From Chryseobacterium bernardetii (GTDB lineage: Bacteria > Bacteroidota > Bacteroidia > Flavobacteriales > Weeksellaceae): 64,000 bases of DNA. Every line of letters begins with the position of its first letter. Positions within the stretch are counted from its first letter, which is position 1. The notes beneath the pieces are model-generated. The model was not told the DNA's origin. It saw only the letters and a program-made list of their open reading frames with translations, and made no database searches. The translations under genes were made by a program, and so were the position numbers. Location: positions 2,399,501 to 2,463,500 of the forward strand of contig NZ_CP033932.1 in assembly GCF_003815975.1 (NCBI RefSeq). The letters are read 5' to 3'. Positions 19,656 through 28,793 of this stretch are shown here, piece by piece.

Positions 19656-20453
19656 ATGGAAAAAGAACTACCGATCTACACAGATCCCGATTATGGAATC
19701 GAGTTTATTGTTGATATACAGAAATTCGAATTTCGAGAAAGAGCCAACCCTGACAATCGTTACACATTAGAGGATATAAGTGATCTGGGTGAAGAAGGAT
19801 ACTTTTTTGATCATTTCGATAAATCAACAGGGATGACCATTTGTATAAAGCCTCCTCAATTTGTTACGCTGGCTCCACAGCAGATGGCAGAGAAATATAA
19901 TAAAGCTGTTGAGGAAATTCTTTTGCTGACCGATTTTGAACTTATGGTCGATCAGGAGGTACTGACAAGACGAATTAAGTATGGTGAACTTCCCACGATT
20001 AAAATTGGCGACCACATCTTTTACGCAGATGCACGTATCGATCTTTTAAGGCCCAAGGACGATTTTTCATCAGTGGGTATACGTTTTGACGATCTGGAGG
20101 ATTGGTATGTTGAGGATAAAAATGTCTATGCCTTTCCTTACGATCCCAAAAATTATAAAATAGGTGATCGGGAGTGGGATAAAATATTGGATTATCCCAC
20201 AGATTTAATTTTTGTTGAAATTCCTCATGTGAGGACACTTGATCCTGTGGGATGGAACAGAAGACATGGCTGGCGTGAAATAGAAGATCTAAAAGAAACA
20301 GGCCTGAAACTTGACTTTAAAGCCGAGCTGGTCCCCTGGAATAAGTCTGGAATCGATAAACTGATATGGGAAAACAGGATTAAACAACCTATCAGGGAAG
20401 CAGTTAAAGAAAGAGATAAAAGGAAAGAAAATAAAAAGGGGCGGAAATTATAG
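19656..20453 (+). CDS. Hypothetical ICE protein (265 aa)
   Basis: This is a soluble, acidic protein with many aromatic residues, a very basic C-terminus (KERDKRKENKKGRKL) and no signal or membrane segment. Motif-like stretches are KPPQFVTLAPQQMAEKYN, EIPHVRTLDPVGWNRRHG and WNKSGIDKLIWENRIKQ. I do not recognise the family. It is the last gene before the strong hairpin at 20621-20655, so it closes the left tra operon. The preceding small gene shares the basic C-terminal tail, which hints at related nucleic-acid or membrane contacts. Confidence 0.65.
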   Translation: MEKELPIYTDPDYGIEFIVDIQKFEFRERANPDNRYTLEDISDLGEEGYFFDHFDKSTGMTICIKPPQFVTLAPQQMAEKYNKAVEEILLLTDFELMVDQEVLTRRIKYGELPTIKIGDHIFYADARIDLLRPKDDFSSVGIRFDDLEDWYVEDKNVYAFPYDPKNYKIGDREWDKILDYPTDLIFVEIPHVRTLDPVGWNRRHGWREIEDLKETGLKLDFKAELVPWNKSGIDKLIWENRIKQPIREAVKERDKRKENKKGRKL

Positions 20454-20620
20454 AATCTTTAAGGATATAGCTTTATGCTAAGAGTTTATAAACTTGGTTA
20501 ACAACTAATTAGATAACGGTGATGTACGAATTCCTTTAGTTAAAGATCCGTGAATGGGAAATTTGGATTTTTTTAAAAACTTTTGCTACGAAAGATTCTA
20601 CTGTTGGACTTAAGTTAATG

Positions 20621-20655
20621 AGAAGGAAGCGATACATCGCGTATCGCTTCCTTCT
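20621..20655. terminator. Strong hairpin between the tra operon and the Sus locus
   Basis: A perfect 15-bp stem (20621-20635 with 20641-20655) and a 5-nt loop lie between two convergent transcription units. It can act in both directions; T tracts are short, so efficiency is uncertain. Confidence 0.65.
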
Positions 20656-20703
20656 GAGAAGTTATTATAAATATCCTAACATTTCGTTTTTCGGATAGAT
20701 GGT

Positions 20704-22662
20704 CTATTTTTCGGTATATCGTTCTCCAGGGGATATTTTACTATCGACACTTGGGTCATCGGTTCCCATTGCATTCAACGCTATCAGATCCAATTGTGGC
20801 TTAATAGCAGGGGAAGGCTTAGTAAAAGGATTGGTAAAAGAGGTGTAGTCGGTAAAATAACCACCCGATCTCATATATATAGCATTGGCATATTCACCGG
20901 ATGAAATCACACCACCAGCAACATCGGCTCTTCCTTGCGCCTGGTCTCCGGTGAAGATATAGTTAATAGGCTCAACGTATTGCCCCTGATCGGTGATAAA
21001 CCAATGATTTGTAAAGTAAGCTTTATGCTCAGCGGCTCCCATCTGTCCGTTAAAATCCTCTATAAAATGCCCCGCGCTTGTATACCAGTATGGTCCCTTA
21101 ACTGTCGATTGTGTGACTCCTTTATCTCCAGGTAGTACTTCCTGCCGTCTCCATTCGCACATAAAGATCCATTCGGTACCGTTGTGAAACCAAGCCTTAT
21201 ACAAAGTTGAATTAGGAAATCGTACCTGGTCAGGATGGGGGCGGATACGAAGTAAAACTTTATAAGTTTTACCAGTTTCCCACTTAACATTCAGATAACT
21301 CTGCCCGCCGGTACCTTCACCGCCAAACACCGAATATGTAATACCAGGTCTATACTGTGGCTGATTACATACCCGAACAATTTTGGGATTATACTTAACT
21401 TTTAATGCAGAAGGATCAGACTCCTCTATTGCCGCCCATATCGAGAACAGGAACCGACGCTCTGTTGCCGAGTTGGTCTGTATACCAGCGTATCCCTGTC
21501 CATTGCCGGAGGTCATATAATATGTATATAATGGATCTCCTCCTGGAGGTACCGTGACTTCAGTATAGAAATATTCCATATTGCCTGTCGGTGCGGTCAT
21601 ATTCATGTGGATGGATGGCGCAGCAATTCCGTCTCTTGGTGTAGCATAAGAGAAACTAATTCCGGTCTTTTTGCCATTAAATAGTGCACCCTGATCTCCT
21701 CTGGTAGCCCATCCGTTGAGCCAAAGTTCATAAAAGCGATAGTAATATGAACTATTTCCACTACCTGGGCGTAAACCTACCCCACGAATCTCCAATTTTA
21801 CCTGTACCCCGACGTTTCCTGCAGGAATTTCAGGGATAATGATACGATGTAGAGTCACTGTATCAGTAGCGGTTGTCTTGCCAATCAAACGGTAGCTATG
21901 ATTGTAATCAGTTGTCCCATTATCATCCTTTGCAGGCAACCCATTGATATATGCCTTTACATTGATCTGTTCGCCGTTCGGCGAGGTACCACCGCTACCG
22001 GTACGGCCTGCTAACGCAAGCTGCAATTCTCCAGCATGACGTGCGACAAAGTAGATCGTATGTACCCCGGTAGGATCAGGTCCGCTGTTATTATTTTGAA
22101 TGTAGCCGGTTGTCGCGTTCCCACTACGGCTGAGACCTAAACCTGAACCTGAACTATAAGCATTTCCCCAGAGGCCAAACTTAATGGGTTTATATTTGGG
22201 TGTTTCACCTTCAAACCGGCGTTGCGTCTCATTTCGTGGAAACGGCTCAGGTTCTTCCAACCATTTTAATGCTATTTTCCATTCTTTTTTGTTACCATTT
22301 GCTGCGCGTACTGTATAGACAATATTTTCCTGCGAAAAATCCGTCACACTGCCCGAAATAGGGGCAACAGTTGCGTTGGAAGAGACTTCAATATTGGGAC
22401 GAAGCAATTTACCCACATACCAAGGAACCATCACATAGACAGAATCTTTATCGGGTACAATATTCGTCTCGACCTTATCTCCATCTTTATATTCGGGAAA
22501 CTGAGTTATATCAATATTGAAAGCCACAATATCGTTTATACCGGGGCGGTTTGGATCCGGTTTGTCGAGGTCGGGGTATGTAAGCCTTTTACAGCTTCCC
22601 AGTCCAATGGATAGGATACATAATACCAACACTATAATGCAATGGAATCTAAATATCTTCAT
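20704..22662 (-). CDS. DUF5077/DUF3472 surface lipoprotein
   Basis: From the ATG at 22662 (a TTG at 22683 is rejected) this is a 652-residue lipoprotein with lipobox IGLGSC. After a Bacteroidetes-type N-terminal domain (about 25-150), a DUF5077-like region (GNAYSSGSGLGLSRSGN, HTIYFVARHAGELQLALAG) and a DUF3472 region (GISFSYATPRDG, FYTEVTVPPGGDPLYTYYM) follow. These domains are typical of carbohydrate-binding surface proteins in Sus loci. It is the last gene of a susC-susD-like operon, so it probably binds or presents the glycan at the cell surface. Substrate unknown. Confidence 0.75.
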   Translation of the reverse strand: MKIFRFHCIIVLVLCILSIGLGSCKRLTYPDLDKPDPNRPGINDIVAFNIDITQFPEYKDGDKVETNIVPDKDSVYVMVPWYVGKLLRPNIEVSSNATVAPISGSVTDFSQENIVYTVRAANGNKKEWKIALKWLEEPEPFPRNETQRRFEGETPKYKPIKFGLWGNAYSSGSGLGLSRSGNATTGYIQNNNSGPDPTGVHTIYFVARHAGELQLALAGRTGSGGTSPNGEQINVKAYINGLPAKDDNGTTDYNHSYRLIGKTTATDTVTLHRIIIPEIPAGNVGVQVKLEIRGVGLRPGSGNSSYYYRFYELWLNGWATRGDQGALFNGKKTGISFSYATPRDGIAAPSIHMNMTAPTGNMEYFYTEVTVPPGGDPLYTYYMTSGNGQGYAGIQTNSATERRFLFSIWAAIEESDPSALKVKYNPKIVRVCNQPQYRPGITYSVFGGEGTGGQSYLNVKWETGKTYKVLLRIRPHPDQVRFPNSTLYKAWFHNGTEWIFMCEWRRQEVLPGDKGVTQSTVKGPYWYTSAGHFIEDFNGQMGAAEHKAYFTNHWFITDQGQYVEPINYIFTGDQAQGRADVAGGVISSGEYANAIYMRSGGYFTDYTSFTNPFTKPSPAIKPQLDLIALNAMGTDDPSVDSKISPGERYTEK

Positions 22663-22686
22663 GTTATTTTTAGATATGTTCAAAAC

Positions 22687-23568
22687 TTAATTTATTTTTC
22701 CAAAAAGCTCTATTTCCGCCAATGCTGCAAACCCACCAACAGAGGCACCTGCGTTCGGGTCGAGATAATTCTCACCTTTGATTACAATCTTTACATTGGT
22801 CGGATTTTTCACAGATACGGGCAAGACAATACTGCTTACATGCGGCAGGGCAAAATAAGGGGTTTCATCACCTTTATACATCAATTTGTAACCTTCTGAA
22901 TCCACCGATCCCAGGCTATTCTCTTTCCAGATATCATCGTTTCCGGGCACTGTACTATTTGTATCAGTACCATCTCCTTTTACATAGATAAGATATTGTC
23001 CCCAACGACCGTTACTTTTCCTTGGTTCTGTTCTGGGGTAGAGCACAATCATATCCAGGTTTTCTGCACCCGGTTCTAATGAAAATGAAATTGTATGATT
23101 TTGTCCTTGTGTGCTGTTTGTCGAATACCGGCTATGCCACATTGAAACATAATCCCCATCGATCGTCCAGGATGCCGGTCCATCCGGTTGCTCGGATGAA
23201 GCCACAGCACTTGTAATAGGCAGTTTGCGGGTAGGTAAGCCACTTTGTTTTATCTGCATGGTTGTACTCCGTCCGGGAACCTTGAGTGTAATGACTGTTG
23301 ATCTCGGACTGATCGAACTATTACGTTGCGTAGTAATCTCCAAATATTTGTCTTTGACATTAATGGAAAGCCATTCGCGGGCAACCTCGGGAATTTCTAC
23401 TTCTAACGGATATACGGTGCTGTACACCCGATTGAGATAAGTTTCGCCATCCCCGACAAAGGTCAGGTCCGCCTCTTCAACCATTACGCTCGGTGGGATA
23501 GCGATACGGTCTTTGCTACATGAAAATAATAGCGTAAAGATAACAGCCAATAAAAATATCTTCTTCAT
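22687..23568 (-). CDS. BACON plus F5/8 type C (discoidin) lipoprotein
   Basis: This 293-residue protein has a lipoprotein signal (LLFSCSK). A BACON-like beta-sandwich lies at about 40-110 (REWLSINVKDKYLEITTQRN, then STVITLKVPGRSTTMQIKQSG), followed by a discoidin-type domain (SSEQPDGPASWTIDGDYVSM, HTISFSLEP) to the end. Both domains bind carbohydrates or mucin in Bacteroidota Sus loci. It sits 31 bp downstream of susD, where SusE/F-type surface glycan-binding proteins are usually encoded. Confidence 0.8.
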   Translation of the reverse strand: MKKIFLLAVIFTLLFSCSKDRIAIPPSVMVEEADLTFVGDGETYLNRVYSTVYPLEVEIPEVAREWLSINVKDKYLEITTQRNSSISPRSTVITLKVPGRSTTMQIKQSGLPTRKLPITSAVASSEQPDGPASWTIDGDYVSMWHSRYSTNSTQGQNHTISFSLEPGAENLDMIVLYPRTEPRKSNGRWGQYLIYVKGDGTDTNSTVPGNDDIWKENSLGSVDSEGYKLMYKGDETPYFALPHVSSIVLPVSVKNPTNVKIVIKGENYLDPNAGASVGGFAALAEIELFGKIN

Positions 23569-23599
23569 ATAAGGTCTTGTTAATAAGTCTATAAATGTC

Positions 23600-25336
23600 T
23601 TAATTGACAGGATTTTGTGTCAGCGGAATCGGATACGCGTCAATCTCACTTTGCGGTATATATTCCACAACGCGCGGATCTGTTGGCAGAATCTCAAGTG
23701 GATAGTTTGTGCCTGTCAGGTGTGATCCTGGATAGCGTCTATCGATGACTTGCTGATTTCGCAATATATCATATTTTCGCTGCGCTTCCCATGCAAGTTC
23801 CAGCCGGCGCTCGTTCAGTATCCACTGTAGTATCTCCGCATTAGTACCTGCTTGCGCGACAGTTTTCAGCGGCACATTTGCCCGCGTACGAATCACATTC
23901 AGATCAGCCACGGCTCCTGAAAAATCGTTGCGATGCCACTTTGCCTCGGCACGTGTCAGGTACATCTCTGCCAGACGGAACAATACCGGGGAATATAGCT
24001 GGGATTGCTGCTCCTGGTATGAGCATTTCATAATATATCTTTTAGGATAACCATTTCTATCGATCAGCGCTGGTTCTATCCATACATTATAGCGTGTACC
24101 GCCAGACATGACATAATACTGTGTATTTCCTTCTGCGGTGGTTTCTTTCTGTACGGTAGGGCTACTATACTGGTTAGCATCCTGTACAATGGTATAATCA
24201 TTGCCCGATCTCTGAACCTTCTTCCATACGTAATTATATGTCTTGGCTGTCTCATTACCGACAACATAGATCATCCACAGGTCCTGGCCGCTTTGGGGCT
24301 GATTACTGATAAAACTAAAGCGAAGATCATTTGGATTTCGGCGCAATAAATTAAGATACGATTCGGAAGGGTACATTTCACCCCAGCCCACTTGATCGAT
24401 TGTCGAATACATAGCACCCACTGAATATTCATCCATAAAATAATCTTTGAAATCAGCATCTTTCACCATCCGAATACACCAGATAGTTTCCGAATTTGCC
24501 TCTGGGACATGTTGTGCATATTTTTGGTATGCCTCTCCCTGTAATAATGAATACCTGCCTGAATTAATTACAGAATCTGCATACAGCCCGGCCTTTTCCC
24601 AATCGCCCATATACAAATAGATCCGTGACAAGAAAGCCCAGGCAACCTCCTGAGAAGCGTAGTTGTTATTTTTGGGGAGTGTCGAACCTGATCTTTTCAT
24701 ATAGGACGCTGCCCGCGTTGCATCGCTCAAAATTTGGTCATAGACCTGCGCTACGGTACTCCTTGGCGGGAAATAATCGATATCATTGGTTGTTTTGATA
24801 GGAATACCTAGGTTGTTATTGGCACCTCCGGCATCCAGATATTGACGGCCGAAGATATTGTTACAATTGAAATATGCCGACGCACGGAGCAACAGATTTT
24901 CGCCGATCAGATGATTGATAGATTCCTTCTCTGCCTCAGGAGCCGCATAGTTTTCCAATACCGGTAACAATGAATTTATGCTACCTATCATCTGGTAAGT
25001 AAAAAGCCACACGCGTGCCGTGTAATAACTATTTGCACTGCGTGTGTAACGATAAAAATTGAACAGCTCATCGGAAGTGGTCCCAGAAAGCGATACATTG
25101 TCGCCGCCATATTCACCTATCTGATGGATCGTCTTGTAATAGTACTCTTCTTTCATCTTCGCATAGGTACCGCGTGTAATCGATTCTGCACTGCCGACCG
25201 AGATATTATCATCGGAGATCGAATCATAAGGAAACCTGTCGAGTTTTTTGCATCCATCCAATAAAACGACAGCAAGTAATCCCGCGAATCCTACTTTTAT
25301 ATTTTTTATGTTAAGTCTCATCTGGATATATTTCAT
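23600..25336 (-). CDS. SusD/RagB-family nutrient-binding lipoprotein
   Basis: This 578-residue lipoprotein (lipobox LLDGC) has the SusD architecture: helical TPR-like core with LIGENLLLRASAYFNCNN, SQEVAWAFLSRIYLYMGDW, and the C-terminal family signature LFRLAEMYLTRAEAKW followed by LNERRLELAWEAQRKYDIL. It caps the SusC transporter next to it (2 bp apart) and captures oligosaccharides or other ligands at the outer face of the outer membrane. An internal in-frame ATG at 25321 is an alternative start. Ligand not predictable. Confidence 0.92.
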   Translation of the reverse strand: MKYIQMRLNIKNIKVGFAGLLAVVLLDGCKKLDRFPYDSISDDNISVGSAESITRGTYAKMKEEYYYKTIHQIGEYGGDNVSLSGTTSDELFNFYRYTRSANSYYTARVWLFTYQMIGSINSLLPVLENYAAPEAEKESINHLIGENLLLRASAYFNCNNIFGRQYLDAGGANNNLGIPIKTTNDIDYFPPRSTVAQVYDQILSDATRAASYMKRSGSTLPKNNNYASQEVAWAFLSRIYLYMGDWEKAGLYADSVINSGRYSLLQGEAYQKYAQHVPEANSETIWCIRMVKDADFKDYFMDEYSVGAMYSTIDQVGWGEMYPSESYLNLLRRNPNDLRFSFISNQPQSGQDLWMIYVVGNETAKTYNYVWKKVQRSGNDYTIVQDANQYSSPTVQKETTAEGNTQYYVMSGGTRYNVWIEPALIDRNGYPKRYIMKCSYQEQQSQLYSPVLFRLAEMYLTRAEAKWHRNDFSGAVADLNVIRTRANVPLKTVAQAGTNAEILQWILNERRLELAWEAQRKYDILRNQQVIDRRYPGSHLTGTNYPLEILPTDPRVVEYIPQSEIDAYPIPLTQNPVN

Positions 25337-25338
25337 AA

Positions 25339-28300
25339 TTAAAAACTAAAGTTGACGCCCAACGAAAATCGACGTACTGTTGGGTAGATATCAGTCGCAT
25401 AGGTTCCATTGCTTTTGCCTATGCCGGCTTCTACATCTGCTCCCGAGAATTTGGTCAATGTCCACAGATTTTCTCCAGTCACATAAAATCGTGCATTTTT
25501 CAAACGGATTTTCTGCAATAATGCTGAAGATACATCGTAAGCTAAAGTGACATTTGATAATCGGAAATAGCTGCCATCTTCAAGATAGCGGGTAGACAAT
25601 TCATTGGAACTACTGTTTCCCCCTGACACAGCCTGGGGATGCGTAGCGATATCTCCGGGTTGCTGCCATCTCACCCAATCTTTATTGGAAGAAAGACTCA
25701 TGGCATTGTATGTGGGATAAGCACCATCATTGTCATAAAATTGACGAGCGGCATGATAAATCTTGTTTCCTGAAGCGAAAACACCTATTGCGGATAGTGT
25801 AAGGTGCTTATAGGATAAGCTTGAATTTATGCCACCTGTAAATTTAGGTGTAGATGATCCTGCCAGTACCCGGGTCGCCTTTGCACGATCAGTTACAACC
25901 GAGCGGGCGCCAGTTTGCGGATCATAAGCATACCAAAGCGGTGCTCCGGTGTAAACATCTACTCCCGCCCATTCCGGCAGATAATATGTATCCCGGTCTT
26001 CACCTACGCGAAAAATTTTGTTACTCGTATCATCGGGAAACTGATCGGCATTCCCATTCGCCAGCTCCGTAATTCGATTTTTATTGTAGCCAAAATTTGT
26101 GCCTAGAGACCATTTCCATCGATCTGTCAAAATAATATCGCCTGAAAGACTTACTTCGATCCCGTCATTTCTTAATGCCCCGATATTTTCATAACGGCTA
26201 TTGTAGCCTGTCAGCGCACTTAGCTTGCGTGAATACAGGAGATCCGAAGTGTTTTTGACATAATATTCAGCAGTAAGATTTAAACGTTTGAATAAACTCG
26301 CATCAACAGCAAAATTTGTTTCGTATGCCTTTTCCCATGCGAGGCCAGAGTTTCCAAGTACATTTGGGAATGCCGCTGGAATACCTACATAGTTGCGGTT
26401 GAGCGCATAGACACTCAGGTAAGAATAGTTTCCTAAGCTGGATGAGTTACCGATGGAACCATAGCTGAATCTTAATTTAAGAAGATCTACAAAAGACAGG
26501 GATTTTATAAAATCTTCTTTTTCCATTGACCAGGCAGCTCCGACGGTCCAAAAATTGCCGTATCTATTTTGGGGCCCAAATTTTGAAGAACCATCGCGGC
26601 GAAAAGAAAATTGTGCGCTATACTTATTATCATAGACATAATTTGTATTAAAATACATTGATCGGGTTGCATTTTCATATTTGGTGCCTTTCACGCTATA
26701 AGCTTTTGCCGCCACGTCAAGGACTTCACTATTTATTGGTATAGACTGTCCGATTGCATTTGTATTTTCATACAAATAATCACTGTATTCGTAGCCCAGG
26801 AAAGCGTTTATGCTGTGTACTGTTTCAAAAACACGAGAAAAACGCAACAGTTGATTTGTATATCGTGTTGTCGCCAGATCTTCCTTATTTTCGATAGCTC
26901 CACCGGTTGCTTCCGAACCGATCGCACGCGGATCGGTATAAACCATACCGCGGGAAAAGCGAAACCCAATACTGTTATTCGACTCGAAGGTCAGCCAATC
27001 CGTTAGCCGGTAATCAAATCCAAAATTGCCGTTGATACCGATCTGTTTATTTTTTTCATAATTAAACTGGTTGTTATAAAGATAATTGTCCATATCCCGG
27101 CCATGCCAGTCCAATGCTGTTCCCATTCCGGTCTCTTTCCCGGTACGTACAGATCCATCGGGATTAAATGGATAATCCCAAGGTAAATAAGTCATTGCGC
27201 TATAGATACTCTGCTGCCTGTCGTCCGTAGTCCTATAGTTTCCGGCAACTTTAAGATAAACTTTCAGCTTGTCGTTGAATGAATAATCTATATTATCCCT
27301 AAAGCTTATACGGTCGAATGTATAGTCTCTTACCGTTCCCGATTCTTTATAGTAATCGAAAGACAAGAAATTGCGTACTTTTTCTGTTCCTAAAGTATGT
27401 GAAACTGTATGGTTTTGTGTCGTACCGGTTTGTGTGGCAAAATTAAACCAGTTCGTATTATGGGAAAGCAATGCGTCCTTGTCGCTTAACCAGGGATAAT
27501 CCTTTAGAGCGTTCTTCATTGCGATTGAATATGCATACAGTTCAGGACCATCCATTAAGTGGAAATTTCCGAGATTTTGTGTGGCTATACCAAATTTGGA
27601 GCTTGCAGCAATGGTATTTTCTCCCGTACGACCACTTTTGGTCGTTACAAGCACGACACCATTTGTGGCACGCGATCCATATAATGCCGTAGCCGAAGCA
27701 TCTTTCAAGATGGAGATACTCTCGATTTCATTGGGATTTAATTGTGCTCCTGTTCCCGAAACTACCCCATCTATTACCCATAGTGGTTCGATGGTATTAT
27801 CTCCGCCTAGCGAACTTTTTCCACGGATACGGATTACAGCAGGATCGCCCGGTCTACCGGACGTATTTAATACCTGTACCCCCGCGACTTTACCCTGTAG
27901 CATGCCATTGACATTAGGAGAAGTTACTGTGGTTAGTTCCTTCGCCTTTAGCGTTGTTATGGATCCGGTAACCGAACTTTTCTTTTGTGTACCATATGCT
28001 ACAGTAACCACTTCGTCGAGCATAGATTCTTTCGGTCGAAGAACGACAGGGCCTTTCAATTCGCGGATGCGTAACTCCTGTGTCTGGTAACCGACATAGA
28101 CGATTTCCACTATAGCGTTGCCTTGAGATACTGTGAGTTCGAACCAGCCACCCTGATCAGTTACAGCCATAATTTTACTGCCTTTAACCTTGACCGTAGC
28201 TCCGGGCAGAGGTTGTCCTTTCTCATCGGTCACACGTCCCCGAAAGATCTCCTGTTGCAATATCTTATTCGACAGGTTTAGGTTTTTATCCGTTACGACA

Positions 28301-28695
28301 CTATTCTTTTCTGTCAGGGTGATAACTTTATTCGAGATATCATAGTCAAGTGGCTGACTGGCAAAAAGAAGAGATAAAGCTTCTCCTAGAAGCTTCCCTT
28401 CAATCTTAATGGTGATGGGATTGGCTTTTTCCAAAAGTTCTTCCTGAACCACAAACGAATAATCTGTCTGTTTTTGGATATTACGCAAAACTGACTTCAT
28501 TGAAGCTGATTTCACGTTTAGGTTAATAATTTGGGCTGCCGTTTTTCCGGTCACCTGTAAGCAAAAAAACAAAGATAGAAGTATCGTTAGTTTCATACTC
28601 AGGATTTTAAAGAAAACACCTCGGGACAGTAAATTGGAATACCATCCTTTGGCATGAATAAATTTATCCATACATTTGTTAAGGTTACTTGTCAT
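25339..28695 (-). CDS. SusC/RagA-family TonB-linked outer-membrane transporter with STN domain
   Basis: This is a 1118-residue TonB-dependent receptor. After the signal peptide (LLSLFFCLQVTGKTAAQ) comes a secretin/TonB short N-terminal (STN) domain at about 60-125 (SASMKSVLRNIQKQTDY). A carboxypeptidase-like beta domain (about 150-220, GRVTDEKGQPLPGATVKVKG), the plug starting near VTVAYGTQKKSSVTG and a long beta-barrel ending in SLGVNFSF follow. STN-bearing SusC proteins signal through a FecR anti-sigma and ECF sigma factor, and exactly such a pair lies upstream. Internal ATGs near 28671 and 28596 are alternative starts. Confidence 0.92.
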   Translation of the reverse strand: MTSNLNKCMDKFIHAKGWYSNLLSRGVFFKILSMKLTILLSLFFCLQVTGKTAAQIINLNVKSASMKSVLRNIQKQTDYSFVVQEELLEKANPITIKIEGKLLGEALSLLFASQPLDYDISNKVITLTEKNSVVTDKNLNLSNKILQQEIFRGRVTDEKGQPLPGATVKVKGSKIMAVTDQGGWFELTVSQGNAIVEIVYVGYQTQELRIRELKGPVVLRPKESMLDEVVTVAYGTQKKSSVTGSITTLKAKELTTVTSPNVNGMLQGKVAGVQVLNTSGRPGDPAVIRIRGKSSLGGDNTIEPLWVIDGVVSGTGAQLNPNEIESISILKDASATALYGSRATNGVVLVTTKSGRTGENTIAASSKFGIATQNLGNFHLMDGPELYAYSIAMKNALKDYPWLSDKDALLSHNTNWFNFATQTGTTQNHTVSHTLGTEKVRNFLSFDYYKESGTVRDYTFDRISFRDNIDYSFNDKLKVYLKVAGNYRTTDDRQQSIYSAMTYLPWDYPFNPDGSVRTGKETGMGTALDWHGRDMDNYLYNNQFNYEKNKQIGINGNFGFDYRLTDWLTFESNNSIGFRFSRGMVYTDPRAIGSEATGGAIENKEDLATTRYTNQLLRFSRVFETVHSINAFLGYEYSDYLYENTNAIGQSIPINSEVLDVAAKAYSVKGTKYENATRSMYFNTNYVYDNKYSAQFSFRRDGSSKFGPQNRYGNFWTVGAAWSMEKEDFIKSLSFVDLLKLRFSYGSIGNSSSLGNYSYLSVYALNRNYVGIPAAFPNVLGNSGLAWEKAYETNFAVDASLFKRLNLTAEYYVKNTSDLLYSRKLSALTGYNSRYENIGALRNDGIEVSLSGDIILTDRWKWSLGTNFGYNKNRITELANGNADQFPDDTSNKIFRVGEDRDTYYLPEWAGVDVYTGAPLWYAYDPQTGARSVVTDRAKATRVLAGSSTPKFTGGINSSLSYKHLTLSAIGVFASGNKIYHAARQFYDNDGAYPTYNAMSLSSNKDWVRWQQPGDIATHPQAVSGGNSSSNELSTRYLEDGSYFRLSNVTLAYDVSSALLQKIRLKNARFYVTGENLWTLTKFSGADVEAGIGKSNGTYATDIYPTVRRFSLGVNFSF

Positions 28696-28731
28696 AAATC
28701 AGTTCATTTTATTACATTTTGGCCTACTGCG

Positions 28732-28784
28732 GAGTTGTGGTGTTCGAGCACCACAGCTCTGTTTCTGACAGAGGGCCGTTCCTC
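28732..28784 (-). promoter_or_regulatory. Overlapping hairpins in the susC leader
   Basis: Within the fecR-susC gap, GAGTTGTGGTG (28732-28742) pairs with CACCACAGCTC (28749-28759; one G-T pair). CTCTGT (28757-28762) pairs with ACAGAG (28768-28773). GAGG (28771-28774) can pair with CCTC (28781-28784). The stems share bases, so they exclude each other pairwise. This may be a leader switch or terminator controlling susC. Confidence 0.5.
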
Positions 28785-28793
28785 TATTTAATC

